A stretch of DNA of 64,000 bases. Source: Lutimaribacter salitolerans (GTDB lineage Bacteria > Pseudomonadota > Alphaproteobacteria > Rhodobacterales > Rhodobacteraceae). The stretch's first letter is position 1. Every line of letters begins with the position of its first letter. The stretch is from contig NZ_JBHUDD010000005.1 of assembly GCF_042677865.1 (NCBI RefSeq), forward strand, positions 34,480 through 98,479, read 5' to 3'. The notes beneath the pieces were generated by a model, which was not told the DNA's origin, did not search any database, and worked only from the letters and a program-made list of their open reading frames with translations. This document shows, piece by piece, positions 1-9,737 of this stretch. A program made the position numbers and the translations under genes.

Positions 1-1099
<1,099 letters not shown>

Positions 1100-1261
1100 T
1101 TGGCTCTCCTTACTGTCTTGGTTTGCTATCTCTCATCACAAGGGCCTGCGGTTGCGAACCTGCGGGCGCGGTGCCCGGGTCGCAGCGATTCCCTTGTTCT
1201 GTCGAGCGTGACACTAACACTGGTTTGCATTAGAAAGAATTTGGAAATCGTAATGAATATG

Positions 1262-1276
1262 ATAATCGTGGATTAT
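1262..1276. promoter_or_regulatory. Perfect dyad over the oxyR start, candidate OxyR autoregulatory site
   Basis: ATAATC-GTG-GATTAT is a perfect 6-3-6 inverted repeat that contains the LysR-type T-N11-A signature (T at 1263, A at 1275) and overlaps the oxyR ATG. It sits in the 175-bp katG/oxyR intergenic region. LysR regulators commonly bind such sites to repress their own gene. Binding is an inference. Confidence 0.4.
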
Positions 1277-2243
1277 GAATGGATTGACCCTGCGCCACCT
1301 TCGATACTTCGCCGCACTGGCCCGGCACGGCCATTTCGGACGTGCGGCGGCGGCCTGCTCGATATCCCAGCCCGCCCTGTCGGTGCAGATGAAAGAACTC
1401 GAGGCGCTGGTGGGCGCGCCGCTGATCGAACGCAGCACACGCCAGATCCGCCTGACCCGCCTGGGCGAGGCGCTGGCCGAACGCGCGCAGGACATCCTGC
1501 ATGCGGTGGACGAGGTCGAGGATCTGGCCCGCGCGGCCAGCGACATGATGGCGGGTCGGCTGCGGATCGGGGTGATTCCCACCATCGCGCCCTATCTGTT
1601 GCCCGCGCTGATCAAGGATCTGACCCTGCGCTTTCCCGCGCTCGACATCCGCCCGCGCGAGGCGATCACCCAGACCCTGATCAACGAGTTGCTGGACATG
1701 ACGTTGGACGTCGCCATCGTCGCGCTGCCGGTGTCCGAGCCGTCGCTGCACGAAGAGACGCTGTTTGACGAGGAATTCGTGCTGGTCCGCCCGCTGACCG
1801 ACGCGGCCAAACCCGTTCCCCCCGCCGAACGCCTGCGCGAAATGCGCCTGCTGCTGCTGGAAGAGGGGCACTGCTTTCGCGATCAGGCGCTGTCGTTCTG
1901 CAACATCGGGCAGGCCACGCCGCGCGATCTGATGGAGGGCAGCACGCTGGCCACGCTGGTGCAGATGGTGGGCGTGGGCATCGGCGTGACACTGATCCCC
2001 GAAATGGCGGTCCAGACCGAAACCGGATCGGCCGCCGTCTCGGTCGCGCGGCTGGCGCGGCCACGCCCCAAGCGGCGCATCGGCATGGTCTGGCGCGGCA
2101 CCTCGCCGCTGGCCCCGCATCTGGCGCAGATGGCCGAAACCCTGCGGCAGATGCATATGGCCGGGCGGATCGGTTCGCGCGCTCAGCCCGGCAGCAGCGA
2201 GATGGTCGATACCGTGGCCGCGGCCACCGCCTCTTCGGAATAG
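1275..2243 (+). CDS. oxyR: Hydrogen peroxide sensor OxyR (LysR family)
   Basis: LysR-type transcriptional regulator of 322 aa. The N-terminal winged HTH covers about residues 3-62 (LTLRHLRYFAALARHGHFGRAA region), followed by the effector domain. The redox motif EEGHCFRDQALSFC places Cys200 and Cys209 with the same spacing as the disulfide-forming Cys199/Cys208 of E. coli OxyR, which separates it from generic LysR proteins. It is divergent from katG, its expected target. Its last 61 bases overlap the 3' end of the convergent acylase gene, so both C-termini share DNA. The ribosome site is weak (gtgga close to the ATG). Confidence 0.95.
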   Translation: MNGLTLRHLRYFAALARHGHFGRAAAACSISQPALSVQMKELEALVGAPLIERSTRQIRLTRLGEALAERAQDILHAVDEVEDLARAASDMMAGRLRIGVIPTIAPYLLPALIKDLTLRFPALDIRPREAITQTLINELLDMTLDVAIVALPVSEPSLHEETLFDEEFVLVRPLTDAAKPVPPAERLREMRLLLLEEGHCFRDQALSFCNIGQATPRDLMEGSTLATLVQMVGVGIGVTLIPEMAVQTETGSAAVSVARLARPRPKRRIGMVWRGTSPLAPHLAQMAETLRQMHMAGRIGSRAQPGSSEMVDTVAAATASSE

Positions 2244-4507
2244 CACATCGGCACATAGTCGCCGCGCGCCCAGAGCGGGGCCAGATCGTCGTAATGCGCG
2301 GTGCCCGGCACGCCCGACTGTCCAGGCGCGTTGATCCAGACGCTGTTGTCCCACGCACCCACATCCACCACCATCCGCACCGACGCACCATTGCGCACGC
2401 GGAAATCCGACGCCTCGTAATGGGCCATCATCACCGTGCTGGAACTGCCGCCCTTGTCGAATGGCCCCACGTCGAACCCGGGCCGCACCGGCGTCAGCGC
2501 ATGATCGAAATACCCCTTGTGCAGATCACCCCAGCGCCACTGTGCCGGATCGTCCCCGAACCGTGCGTTGGCGTCTGCCCAAGCGGCCTCCAGCGTCTGC
2601 GACAGAACCGCCGCGCGCGCCGCGTCATCGTCCAGACCCGCGCGCGCGGCCAGACCCGGATGCGCGCCTTCCAGCATCCTGACCGTGGTGGCGATGCTGC
2701 CCGCGCCAAAGAACCGGCGGAGGCCCATGTCGGGGGCGATCCGCTCCAGCAGCGCCGGGCGCAGGTGGCAAGACACCCACAGCTCGGCCAGCAGGGTGGC
2801 CGCGCTGTCGGTCGTCGCATGCCCGTCCCAGCCGCGCAGCAGATCGCGCGCCGCCGCCGGGGCACTCTCGGGGATCAGCGCGACCAGCCGCGTGACATAA
2901 TCCGAAAACGTATCCGTCTGCAACGCGCAGGTGCTGGCGACGTCATGGCCGCCACCGGCCCCCAGAACATCCGTGATGCGCTTGGCGCGGTTGTCCTCCA
3001 GCCACTCGAACCCCACCGGGGCGGCGTCATGGTCCCAATATGCAGGCAGGTTCATTTCATTGGCCGACTGGACAAAGCCGGTATCGGGGTTCTCCACCCC
3101 CGGCAGATCGGCGGCGGTCATGTAGCCCGCCCATTCGAACCGCCCGTCGCCCGCCACCGGGGTCAGCCCGCGCCAGCCGGTGCGGCGCGGCACATAGGCC
3201 GCCGCCTGCCAGCCGATGTCGCCACCAGTATCGGCATAGACCATGTTGACCGAGGGCGCGCCCCAGGTCCGCAGCGCATCGCGGAACCCACCCAGATCTG
3301 TGGTGCGCATGGATTTCAGGCTGGCCATGTAGGGCGCGCTGCCCGGATCGGTGAACACCGTGCGCACGGCCAGCGCCAGGTTGCGCGCGCTGTCCTGCCA
3401 GACCACCGGACCATGCCGGGTGAACCACAGCGGCAGCGTCTGATCCGGGGCGCCCTTGACGGCAAACACCTCGTCCACGCGGGTCATGCTCTCGTCGCCA
3501 TCCTCGTGGCGATAGCGTATGGGATCGCCGGGCAGGGTGTCATAGACCATGACATCCTCCTGATCCGCGACAAAGATGGTCAGGCTGAAGGCTGCCGTCC
3601 CGTTGTGACCGGCCATGATGCCGGGTGACGACGGCTCGCCCGCGCCGATGAGGTCCAGCCCAGGGGCTGTCAGATGGACCATATAGCGCAGCGACGGCGC
3701 GGCATGGGCGCGGTGCGGATCGCTGGCCATGATCGCGCGGCCGGTGGCGGTGTGGTCTGGTGCAATGGCCCAGTTGTTCGACCCTTCGGGCGGGGTTTCG
3801 CGCGCAACCACCGTCTTGCGCGGATCGACGGCAGACCAGAGGGCTGCATCCTCCAGCCGGGCGTTCAGGCGTTCAGGGCTGAAGGTCACAGGCGCGGTGG
3901 CCAGCTCGTAGACCGCCAGCGCATCGGGTGGCAGGTCGGCGGGATGGGCCACGGCCCATTCCTCGTCCGGCACGGGCGGGGTCAACGGTGCGCGCATCAG
4001 GTCGGCTTCGGGGTCTGCCAGCCCCTGCACGATCTTGCGCGCCAGTTCCGACGCGGCGTTGCGCGACAGGCAATGCGTGCGGATGCGCACCACATCCTCG
4101 GGCGCCCAGTGGGATGGTTTTGTGCCAAGCTCGGCAAACTCGGGCGGCAAGGGCAGGGTGCCCGCCAGCACCAGATCGACGCCCGCATTGATGCCTTGGG
4201 CAAAGGCGGTGCAGATGTCCTGCGCATCCGGGCCATAGGCCGCCCATTCCGGCCCCATGTCGCCGCGATACAGAAACAGCCGCGCCGCGCGGTCCTGCAT
4301 CAGGTAGCCGGGGCCAAAGTCGGCCGCCAGCAGGCCCAGACCCCGCTTGCGCCACAGATCGATCTGCCACAGCCGGTCGCGCGCCGCGTTGAACCCTTGC
4401 ACAAAAAACGCATCCCGCGTGCTGTCGGCGGTGATATGCGGCAGGCCCCAGCGGTCGATGCGGATGGTGGCAGGGGCGTGCAGGCCGGGCAGGGTCAGGT
4501 CGGTCAT
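2183..4507 (-). CDS. Penicillin acylase family (Ntn) amidohydrolase
   Basis: N-terminal-nucleophile hydrolase of 774 aa, of the family that includes penicillin G acylases, cephalosporin acylases and acyl-homoserine lactone acylases. It should be made as one chain and cleaved at Gly242-Ser243 in EGSNNWAIAP, leaving Ser243 as nucleophile of the beta chain. The alpha chain starts with IRIDRWGLPHITA and contains the usual GFNAARDRLWQID block. No signal peptide is visible at the chosen ATG, so it may act in the cytoplasm, unlike most secreted family members; a longer start would not add one. It follows the IclR gene by 13 bp and is probably co-transcribed. The substrate (acyl amide, AHL, peptide) cannot be read from sequence. 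Confidence 0.9.
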   Translation of the reverse strand: MTDLTLPGLHAPATIRIDRWGLPHITADSTRDAFFVQGFNAARDRLWQIDLWRKRGLGLLAADFGPGYLMQDRAARLFLYRGDMGPEWAAYGPDAQDICTAFAQGINAGVDLVLAGTLPLPPEFAELGTKPSHWAPEDVVRIRTHCLSRNAASELARKIVQGLADPEADLMRAPLTPPVPDEEWAVAHPADLPPDALAVYELATAPVTFSPERLNARLEDAALWSAVDPRKTVVARETPPEGSNNWAIAPDHTATGRAIMASDPHRAHAAPSLRYMVHLTAPGLDLIGAGEPSSPGIMAGHNGTAAFSLTIFVADQEDVMVYDTLPGDPIRYRHEDGDESMTRVDEVFAVKGAPDQTLPLWFTRHGPVVWQDSARNLALAVRTVFTDPGSAPYMASLKSMRTTDLGGFRDALRTWGAPSVNMVYADTGGDIGWQAAAYVPRRTGWRGLTPVAGDGRFEWAGYMTAADLPGVENPDTGFVQSANEMNLPAYWDHDAAPVGFEWLEDNRAKRITDVLGAGGGHDVASTCALQTDTFSDYVTRLVALIPESAPAAARDLLRGWDGHATTDSAATLLAELWVSCHLRPALLERIAPDMGLRRFFGAGSIATTVRMLEGAHPGLAARAGLDDDAARAAVLSQTLEAAWADANARFGDDPAQWRWGDLHKGYFDHALTPVRPGFDVGPFDKGGSSSTVMMAHYEASDFRVRNGASVRMVVDVGAWDNSVWINAPGQSGVPGTAHYDDLAPLWARGDYVPMCYSEEAVAAATVSTISLLPG

Positions 4508-4520
4508 GGAAAGGTGCCTT

Positions 4521-5333
4521 TCAAAACTGGCTGATGGCGCGCGCCGCTTCCGAGGCGAGCGGGGCGAAATTCGCGGCAAAATCCTCGGGCGTCCATTCGG
4601 CCTGCGATCCGGCCACATGGATCGCCGCCAACGGCGTGCCGCCGGCATCCAGAACCGGAAAGCCCAAGGCGATCTCGCCGGTCAGGATCTGGCTGACCCC
4701 GACGGCAAACCCACGCTCGCGGGTTTGCTCGACCTTGGCAAGGATGTCGGGAATCCCGGTCACGGTGTGGGGGGTAAAGGGCTGCCTGTCGGATCGCTCC
4801 AGAATGTCGCGCACCCGGTCGTCGGGCAGTTTCGACAGAATCGCCCAGCCGCCCGAACTGCAAAACATCGGTACGCTGTGTCCCACCAGCGTGGTATAGA
4901 ATGTCTGGCGCTTACTTTGCAGGCGAACCGCGTAAACAACGCGCAGATCATCGAATAGTGACAGATCCACCCGTTCGCGCACCGACTTGCGCAACTCCTG
5001 CAGCACCGGCGTCGCCCGCCGCACCAGAGGGTCCAGCCGCAGCACATCCAGCGTGTGATCCAGGATGCGGATGCCGGGCACGAACCCGTGGCCGGATGGA
5101 TCGCGCCGGATATAGCCCAGGCTGCGCAGCGTATGCACCATTCGTTGGGCGGCGCTGCGGTCCACGCCTGCGGTCTGGGCGATCTGCGACAGCGACATGG
5201 GGCGGTCGGAATGGTGAAACACCGACAACACCTTCATGGCCCGCTCGACCCCGCGCACGAACAACGGATCGGTGCGCTGGTCCTCGGTCAGATCACGGGC
5301 ACCGGGTTCGGCGCGGGTCGTGTTTCGCGTCAT
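4521..5333 (-). CDS. IclR-family transcriptional regulator
   Basis: 270-aa regulator with an N-terminal winged HTH (about residues 22-85: FVRGVERAMKVLSVF, SLSQIAQTAGVDRSAAQRMVHTL) and a C-terminal IclR effector domain (about 95-265). It is followed by the acylase gene on the same strand and divergent from the M81/peptide transporter operon, so it is placed to control both sides. The 141-bp divergent region contains a 27-bp dyad described separately. The start is the ATG giving MTRNTTRAEPG; the frame stays open much further upstream, but that extension is antisense to mlrC and has no family similarity. Effector unknown. Confidence 0.92.
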   Translation of the reverse strand: MTRNTTRAEPGARDLTEDQRTDPLFVRGVERAMKVLSVFHHSDRPMSLSQIAQTAGVDRSAAQRMVHTLRSLGYIRRDPSGHGFVPGIRILDHTLDVLRLDPLVRRATPVLQELRKSVRERVDLSLFDDLRVVYAVRLQSKRQTFYTTLVGHSVPMFCSSGGWAILSKLPDDRVRDILERSDRQPFTPHTVTGIPDILAKVEQTRERGFAVGVSQILTGEIALGFPVLDAGGTPLAAIHVAGSQAEWTPEDFAANFAPLASEAARAISQF

Positions 5334-5360
5334 CCCGGGTATCCTCCGGCAATTACAAAG

Positions 5361-5389
5361 TTGACATAGGGTAAATCTGCACTCTACGC
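5361..5389 (+). promoter_or_regulatory. Candidate promoter for the M81/peptide transporter operon
   Basis: TTGACA (5361-5366), a perfect -35 hexamer, is followed after 17 nt by ctacgc (or tctacg after 16 nt), a poor -10. A short dyad ACTCT-N6-AGAGT (5381-5396) overlaps the putative -10 and start site. Confidence 0.4.
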
Positions 5390-5402
5390 TCAGAGTACAA
5401 TG

Positions 5403-5429
5403 CAAGTGTATCGCATTGCAATACACTTG
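5403..5429. promoter_or_regulatory. 27-bp inverted repeat, candidate IclR operator
   Basis: CAAGTGTAT-N9-ATACACTTG is a perfect 9-bp inverted repeat just downstream of the TTGACA promoter candidate and between the divergent IclR and M81 genes. Position after the predicted transcription start suits repression by the adjacent IclR protein. No other protein in the neighbourhood is a better candidate. Confidence 0.55.
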
Positions 5430-5474
5430 GACGGACAGACGCGGTCGGCACGCGGCAAACAGGTGGGGAAGTTC

Positions 5475-6998
5475 ATGACGCGCAGGGTGGCGCTGGCAGG
5501 GTTCCTGCACGAGACCAACACATTTGCGCCGACCCGCGCGCAGATGTCCGATTTCGTGCAAGGCGGTGGATACATGCCGATGGCGCGCGGGGCGGATGTT
5601 CTGACGCGCGGGCGTGGCATCAACCTCGGCATCGGCGGGGCGGTCGATCACGGCGCGTCGGAAGGCTGGGACATGGTGCCGATCCTGTGGGCCGGTGCGA
5701 TCCCGTCGGCCCACGTGGCAAGCGACGCCTATGACAGCATCACGGACGAGATCATCGCGGGCCTGCGCGCGGCGGGTCCGCTCGACGGCGTGTTTCTGGA
5801 CCTGCACGGTGCGATGGTGGCCGAACATGTCGAGGACGGCGAGGGCGATTTCCTGATCCGCGTGCGCGAGGCGGTGGGCCCGGACGTGCGTATCGCCTGT
5901 GCATTGGATCTGCATGGAAATATCACGCAGGAAATGGTCGATGCGGCGGATGTGCTGGTGGGATTCCGCACCTATCCCCATGTCGACATGGCCGAGACTG
6001 GACGGCGCGCCGCCGTGCAGCTTGACCTGCTGATGGATCGCGGCGTGCCAACGGCCAAAGCCTTCCGCCGCCTGCCTTTTCTGATCCCGATCGCCTGGCA
6101 AAGCACGCGGGCCGAACCCGCGCGCGGCATCTATGATCTGGTGGCCGAGTGCGAATCCGCGGCTGCTCCCAGCACCTCGTTCTTCTTCGGCTTTCCGGCC
6201 GCGGATTTCCCCGGCTGCGGCCCGACAGTGATCTGCTACGGCGACACGCAGGATGCCGCCAACGCCGCAGCCGATCGCATCCAAGCCGCTGTTCTGGCAG
6301 CAGAAACCGAGTTCGCAGGCCAGACGTTCGACCCCGACGCAGGCGTGCGCGAGGCGATGCGCCTGGCGCAGACCGCCACCCGCCCGATCGTCATTGCCGA
6401 CACGCAGGACAATCCCGGTGCAGGCGGCGACAGCAACACCACCGGCATGCTGCGCGCGATGGTGGCCAATCGTGCCAGCGGCGCGCTTGGCAACATGGTC
6501 GACCCAAAGGCGGCAGCAGCAGCCCACAAGGCGGGCGAGGGGGCCGAGGTCGAGATCGCCCTTGGCGGGTTTTCGAACATCCCCGGCGATGCACCGTTTC
6601 AGGCGACTTTCATAGTCGAAACCCTGTCTGACGGGCAGTGCCACGCCACCGGGCCCTTCTATGGCGGTGCGCATCTGAATCTGGGCCCGTCCGCCTGCCT
6701 GCGCATCGGCGATGTGCGGGTGGTGGTGACCAGCCACAAGGCGCAGATGGCCGATCAGCAGATGTACCGCATGGTCGGCATCGACCCGACGGAACAGGCG
6801 ATCCTCGTCAACAAGAGTTCGGTTCATTTCCGCGCTGATTTCGACACGATCGCCGAAACCATCCTGACCTGTACCGCCCCCGGGCCGATGCCGGTCAGCC
6901 CTGCCAGCCTGCCCTTTACCCGGCTTGCGCCGGGAATGCGGCTGGAACCGCTGGGCCGTGCCTTTCAACCGAAAGGGACCACGCCGGCGCACGCCTGA
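5475..6998 (+). CDS. M81 family metallopeptidase (MlrC-like)
   Basis: 507-aa protein of the MlrC/M81 family (DUF1485 plus MlrC C-terminal domain), named after microcystinase C, which cleaves small linear peptides. Likely metal-binding histidines are seen in GFLHETNTF near the N-terminus, ALDLHGNIT and TYPHVDMAE; the conserved DNPGAGGDSNTTG block opens the C-terminal domain. The chosen ATG has an aggtgggga ribosome site; an upstream in-frame ATG at 5400 falls inside the operator-like dyad region and is less likely. First gene of an operon with a peptide ABC transporter and two M20 hydrolases, which suggests a role in degrading imported peptides or amides. Confidence 0.9.
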   Translation: MTRRVALAGFLHETNTFAPTRAQMSDFVQGGGYMPMARGADVLTRGRGINLGIGGAVDHGASEGWDMVPILWAGAIPSAHVASDAYDSITDEIIAGLRAAGPLDGVFLDLHGAMVAEHVEDGEGDFLIRVREAVGPDVRIACALDLHGNITQEMVDAADVLVGFRTYPHVDMAETGRRAAVQLDLLMDRGVPTAKAFRRLPFLIPIAWQSTRAEPARGIYDLVAECESAAAPSTSFFFGFPAADFPGCGPTVICYGDTQDAANAAADRIQAAVLAAETEFAGQTFDPDAGVREAMRLAQTATRPIVIADTQDNPGAGGDSNTTGMLRAMVANRASGALGNMVDPKAAAAAHKAGEGAEVEIALGGFSNIPGDAPFQATFIVETLSDGQCHATGPFYGGAHLNLGPSACLRIGDVRVVVTSHKAQMADQQMYRMVGIDPTEQAILVNKSSVHFRADFDTIAETILTCTAPGPMPVSPASLPFTRLAPGMRLEPLGRAFQPKGTTPAHA

Positions 6999-7064
6999 GT
7001 TCAAGAACCGCGCCATATAAAGGGTGTCAGACCCGGCGCAAAGATCAACCAACGGGAGACTAAG

Positions 7065-8690
7065 ATGACCAAACGACTGAACCTGTCCCACCTGCCCAAG
7101 ACGATGGGCGGTGCCCTGCGCCATTCGGCGATGGCCGTGGCGCTGCTGGGCTTTGCCGCGGCGGCGGCACCTTTGAGTGCAGAGACGCTGGTGGCGGTGA
7201 AACACTCGTCGCTGCGCGTGCTGGACCCGATCCTGACCACCGCCTACATGAGCCGCAACCACGGCTACATGATTTATGATACGCTGTTCGCGCTGGATGA
7301 AAACGTGGCCCCGCAGCCGCAGATGGTCGATACGTGGGAGGTGTCGGACGACGGGCTGACCTATACCTTCACCCTGCGCGAGGGTCTGATGTTCCACGAT
7401 GGCGCACCCGTGACCGGCGAGGACGTTGCAGCCTCGATCGCACGCTGGGGCGAGCGGGATGGCATGGGCCAGGTCATGATGGAATTCGTCGACAGCATGA
7501 GCGGTGACGCCGACAACCCCAACCTGTTCATCATGCAGATGAAGGAACCCTATGGCCTGGTCATCGACAGCCTCGCCAAACCGTCGTCGAACGTGCCGTT
7601 CATCATGCCCGCGCGGCTGGCCGAAACCCCCTCGACCGAGGCAGTCCCCGAGCAGATCGGGTCCGGCCCCTTCAAGTGGGTCGAGGAAGAGTTCCAGCCC
7701 GGCGTCAAGGCGGTCTATGAGAAGTTCGAAGAGTATGTGCCGCGCGAGGAGCCTTCGAGCTGGGCGGCTGGCGGCAAGAACGTCAATGTCGACCGCGTGG
7801 AATGGGTGGTGTTTCCCGACGATCAGACGACGCTGAACGCGCTGATGGCCGGCGAGATCGATTATTGGGAAAGCCCGCCCAACGATCTGTTGCCGATCCT
7901 GGATGCCAACCCCGATATCAACACCCGCAACCTCAACATCCTTGGCTATCAGACGATCATGCGCCCGAACGCGCTGCATCCGCCGATGGACAACCCGCTG
8001 ATCCGCAAGGCGGCCATCGCCTCGGTCTATCAAAAGGACGTGCTGGATGCGCTGGTGGGGGATCCGCAGTACTACAAGCTGTGCGGCGCGATGTTCGTCT
8101 GTGACACCCCGCTGGCGACCGAAGTCGGATCGGAAACCCTGACCACCGGCAATGGCAAGGAGATGGCCCAGCAACTGCTGGAAGAGGCCGGATATGACGG
8201 CACGCCGATCGTGATCATGCACCCCACCGACGTGGGCTCGCTGCGCACGCAGCCGGTTGTCGTGGCGCAGGCCATGCGCGATGTCGGCTTTACCGTCGAT
8301 CTGCAGGCGATGGACTGGCAGACCCTCGTAGGTCGTCGCGCCAGCCAGGCCGAGCCAAGCGATGGTGGCTGGAACATGTTCATGACCAACTGGGTGGGCG
8401 CAGATGTGTTCAACCCGCTGGTCAACAACATGGTCAACGGTAAGGGCGCCGAAGGCGGCTGGTTCGGCTGGCCCGAAGTGCCCGAGATCGAGGAACTGCG
8501 GATGGAATACGCCACAGCGGGAACCCTGGAAGAGCAGCAGGAGATCGCTGCCAAGATTCAGGAACTGGCCTACGAAGAGGGCATGTATGCCCCCATCGGT
8601 CAGTACTTCATCCCCACGGCCTGGTCGACGAACCTTGAGGGCGTGCTGGACGGGCCCGCACCGTTCTTCTGGAACATCACCAAGAACTGA
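7065..8690 (+). CDS. Peptide/nickel-type ABC transporter substrate-binding protein
   Basis: 541-aa periplasmic solute-binding protein of family 5 (DppA/OppA type). A long signal peptide ends near Ala39 (PLSA-ETL). The family-5 pattern follows: LRVLDPILTT, MIYDTLFALDENVAPQPQM and VSDDGLTYTFTLREGLMFHDGAPVTGEDV. Ribosome site gggaga lies upstream of the ATG. It is followed by a strong terminator-like hairpin and then by the permeases, the usual arrangement for producing more binding protein than membrane parts. Likely ligands are small peptides or amides given the surrounding hydrolases; the exact ligand is not visible. Confidence 0.93.
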   Translation: MTKRLNLSHLPKTMGGALRHSAMAVALLGFAAAAAPLSAETLVAVKHSSLRVLDPILTTAYMSRNHGYMIYDTLFALDENVAPQPQMVDTWEVSDDGLTYTFTLREGLMFHDGAPVTGEDVAASIARWGERDGMGQVMMEFVDSMSGDADNPNLFIMQMKEPYGLVIDSLAKPSSNVPFIMPARLAETPSTEAVPEQIGSGPFKWVEEEFQPGVKAVYEKFEEYVPREEPSSWAAGGKNVNVDRVEWVVFPDDQTTLNALMAGEIDYWESPPNDLLPILDANPDINTRNLNILGYQTIMRPNALHPPMDNPLIRKAAIASVYQKDVLDALVGDPQYYKLCGAMFVCDTPLATEVGSETLTTGNGKEMAQQLLEEAGYDGTPIVIMHPTDVGSLRTQPVVVAQAMRDVGFTVDLQAMDWQTLVGRRASQAEPSDGGWNMFMTNWVGADVFNPLVNNMVNGKGAEGGWFGWPEVPEIEELRMEYATAGTLEEQQEIAAKIQELAYEEGMYAPIGQYFIPTAWSTNLEGVLDGPAPFFWNITKN

Positions 8691-8706
8691 TCCGTGATCT
8701 TTGGTT

Positions 8707-8743
8707 CCGCGCCACCGGCGGGTGGCGCGGACCTTTGTTTTTT
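8707..8743 (+). terminator. Intra-operon hairpin with U-tract after the binding-protein gene
   Basis: A perfect 10-bp stem (CCGCGCCACC / GGTGGCGCGG, loop ggcg) is followed by acctttg and six T residues. It has the form of a rho-independent terminator or processing signal and should reduce readthrough from the binding-protein gene into the permease genes. Confidence 0.8.
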
Positions 8744-8792
8744 CCTGCAATACCGCGCCGGGACGCTGCCCGCGCAATGAAAGGTCGTGCCG

Positions 8793-9737
8793 ATGCTGGG
8801 CTATATCGTGCAACGTATCCTTGCCGCCATTCCCGTCATGGGGTTCGTGGCGCTGTTCGTATTCCTGATGCTGCGGCTGACGCCGGGCGACCCTGCGGCG
8901 ATCATCGCCGGTGACACCGCGACGCCTGAACAGCTTGAGCGTATCCGCGATGCGCTGGGTCTGAACGATCCGCTGCACATCCAGTTCTTTTCGTGGGTCG
9001 CTGACCTGTTGCGTGGCGATTTCGGCGTTTCGGTGATTTCGAACCGGCCCGTTATCGACCTGATCGCGGCGCGGATGGAGCCGACGATCAGCCTGGCGCT
9101 GACCACGATCATCCTGTCGGTGCTGATCGCTGTGCCGCTGGGGGTGATCGCGGCCTGGAAACAGGGCACACTGATCGACAAGTTCGTGATGGTGATCTCG
9201 GTCCTGGGATTTTCCGTGCCGGTCTTTGTCATCGGTTATCTGATGATCTCGCTGTTCGCGATGCAGCTCAACTGGTTCCCGGTGCAGGGGTTCCGCCCCA
9301 TCGGCGACGGGCTGGGCGACTTCCTGCACCGCATAGCATTGCCGACATTCACGCTGACACTGCTGTATATCGCGCTGATCGCACGCATCACCCGCACCTC
9401 GATGCTGGAGATCCTCGGCGATGACTATGTGCGCACGGCGCGCGCCAAGGGCCTGCCGGAATGGCGGGTGCTGACACGCCACGCGCTGCGCAACTGTTCG
9501 GTGCCGATCATCACCGTCATCGGCATCGGTTTTGCCCTGATCATCTCGGGCGTGGTGGTGACCGAAAGCGTGTTCAACCTGCCGGGGCTGGGCCGTCTGA
9601 CCGTGGATGCGGTGCTGGCGCGGGATTACCCCGTCATTCAGGCGGTGATCCTGCTGGCCTCGCTGATCTACGTGGTGATCAACCTGCTGATCGACATCGC
9701 CTATGTGCTGCTTGACCCGAGGATCCGTTACGCATGA
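8793..9737 (+). CDS. Peptide-type ABC transporter permease (DppB-like)
   Basis: 314-aa inner-membrane permease starting MLGYIVQRILAAIPVMG, the typical DppB/OppB opening, with about six membrane segments and the BPD_transp_1 loop near DDYVRTARAKGLPEWRVLTRHALRN (EAA motif that contacts the ATPase). The ATG is preferred over the GTG two codons upstream because aagg lies 8 nt before it but only 2 nt before the GTG. Its stop overlaps the next start (ATGA). Confidence 0.93.
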   Translation: MLGYIVQRILAAIPVMGFVALFVFLMLRLTPGDPAAIIAGDTATPEQLERIRDALGLNDPLHIQFFSWVADLLRGDFGVSVISNRPVIDLIAARMEPTISLALTTIILSVLIAVPLGVIAAWKQGTLIDKFVMVISVLGFSVPVFVIGYLMISLFAMQLNWFPVQGFRPIGDGLGDFLHRIALPTFTLTLLYIALIARITRTSMLEILGDDYVRTARAKGLPEWRVLTRHALRNCSVPIITVIGIGFALIISGVVVTESVFNLPGLGRLTVDAVLARDYPVIQAVILLASLIYVVINLLIDIAYVLLDPRIRYA

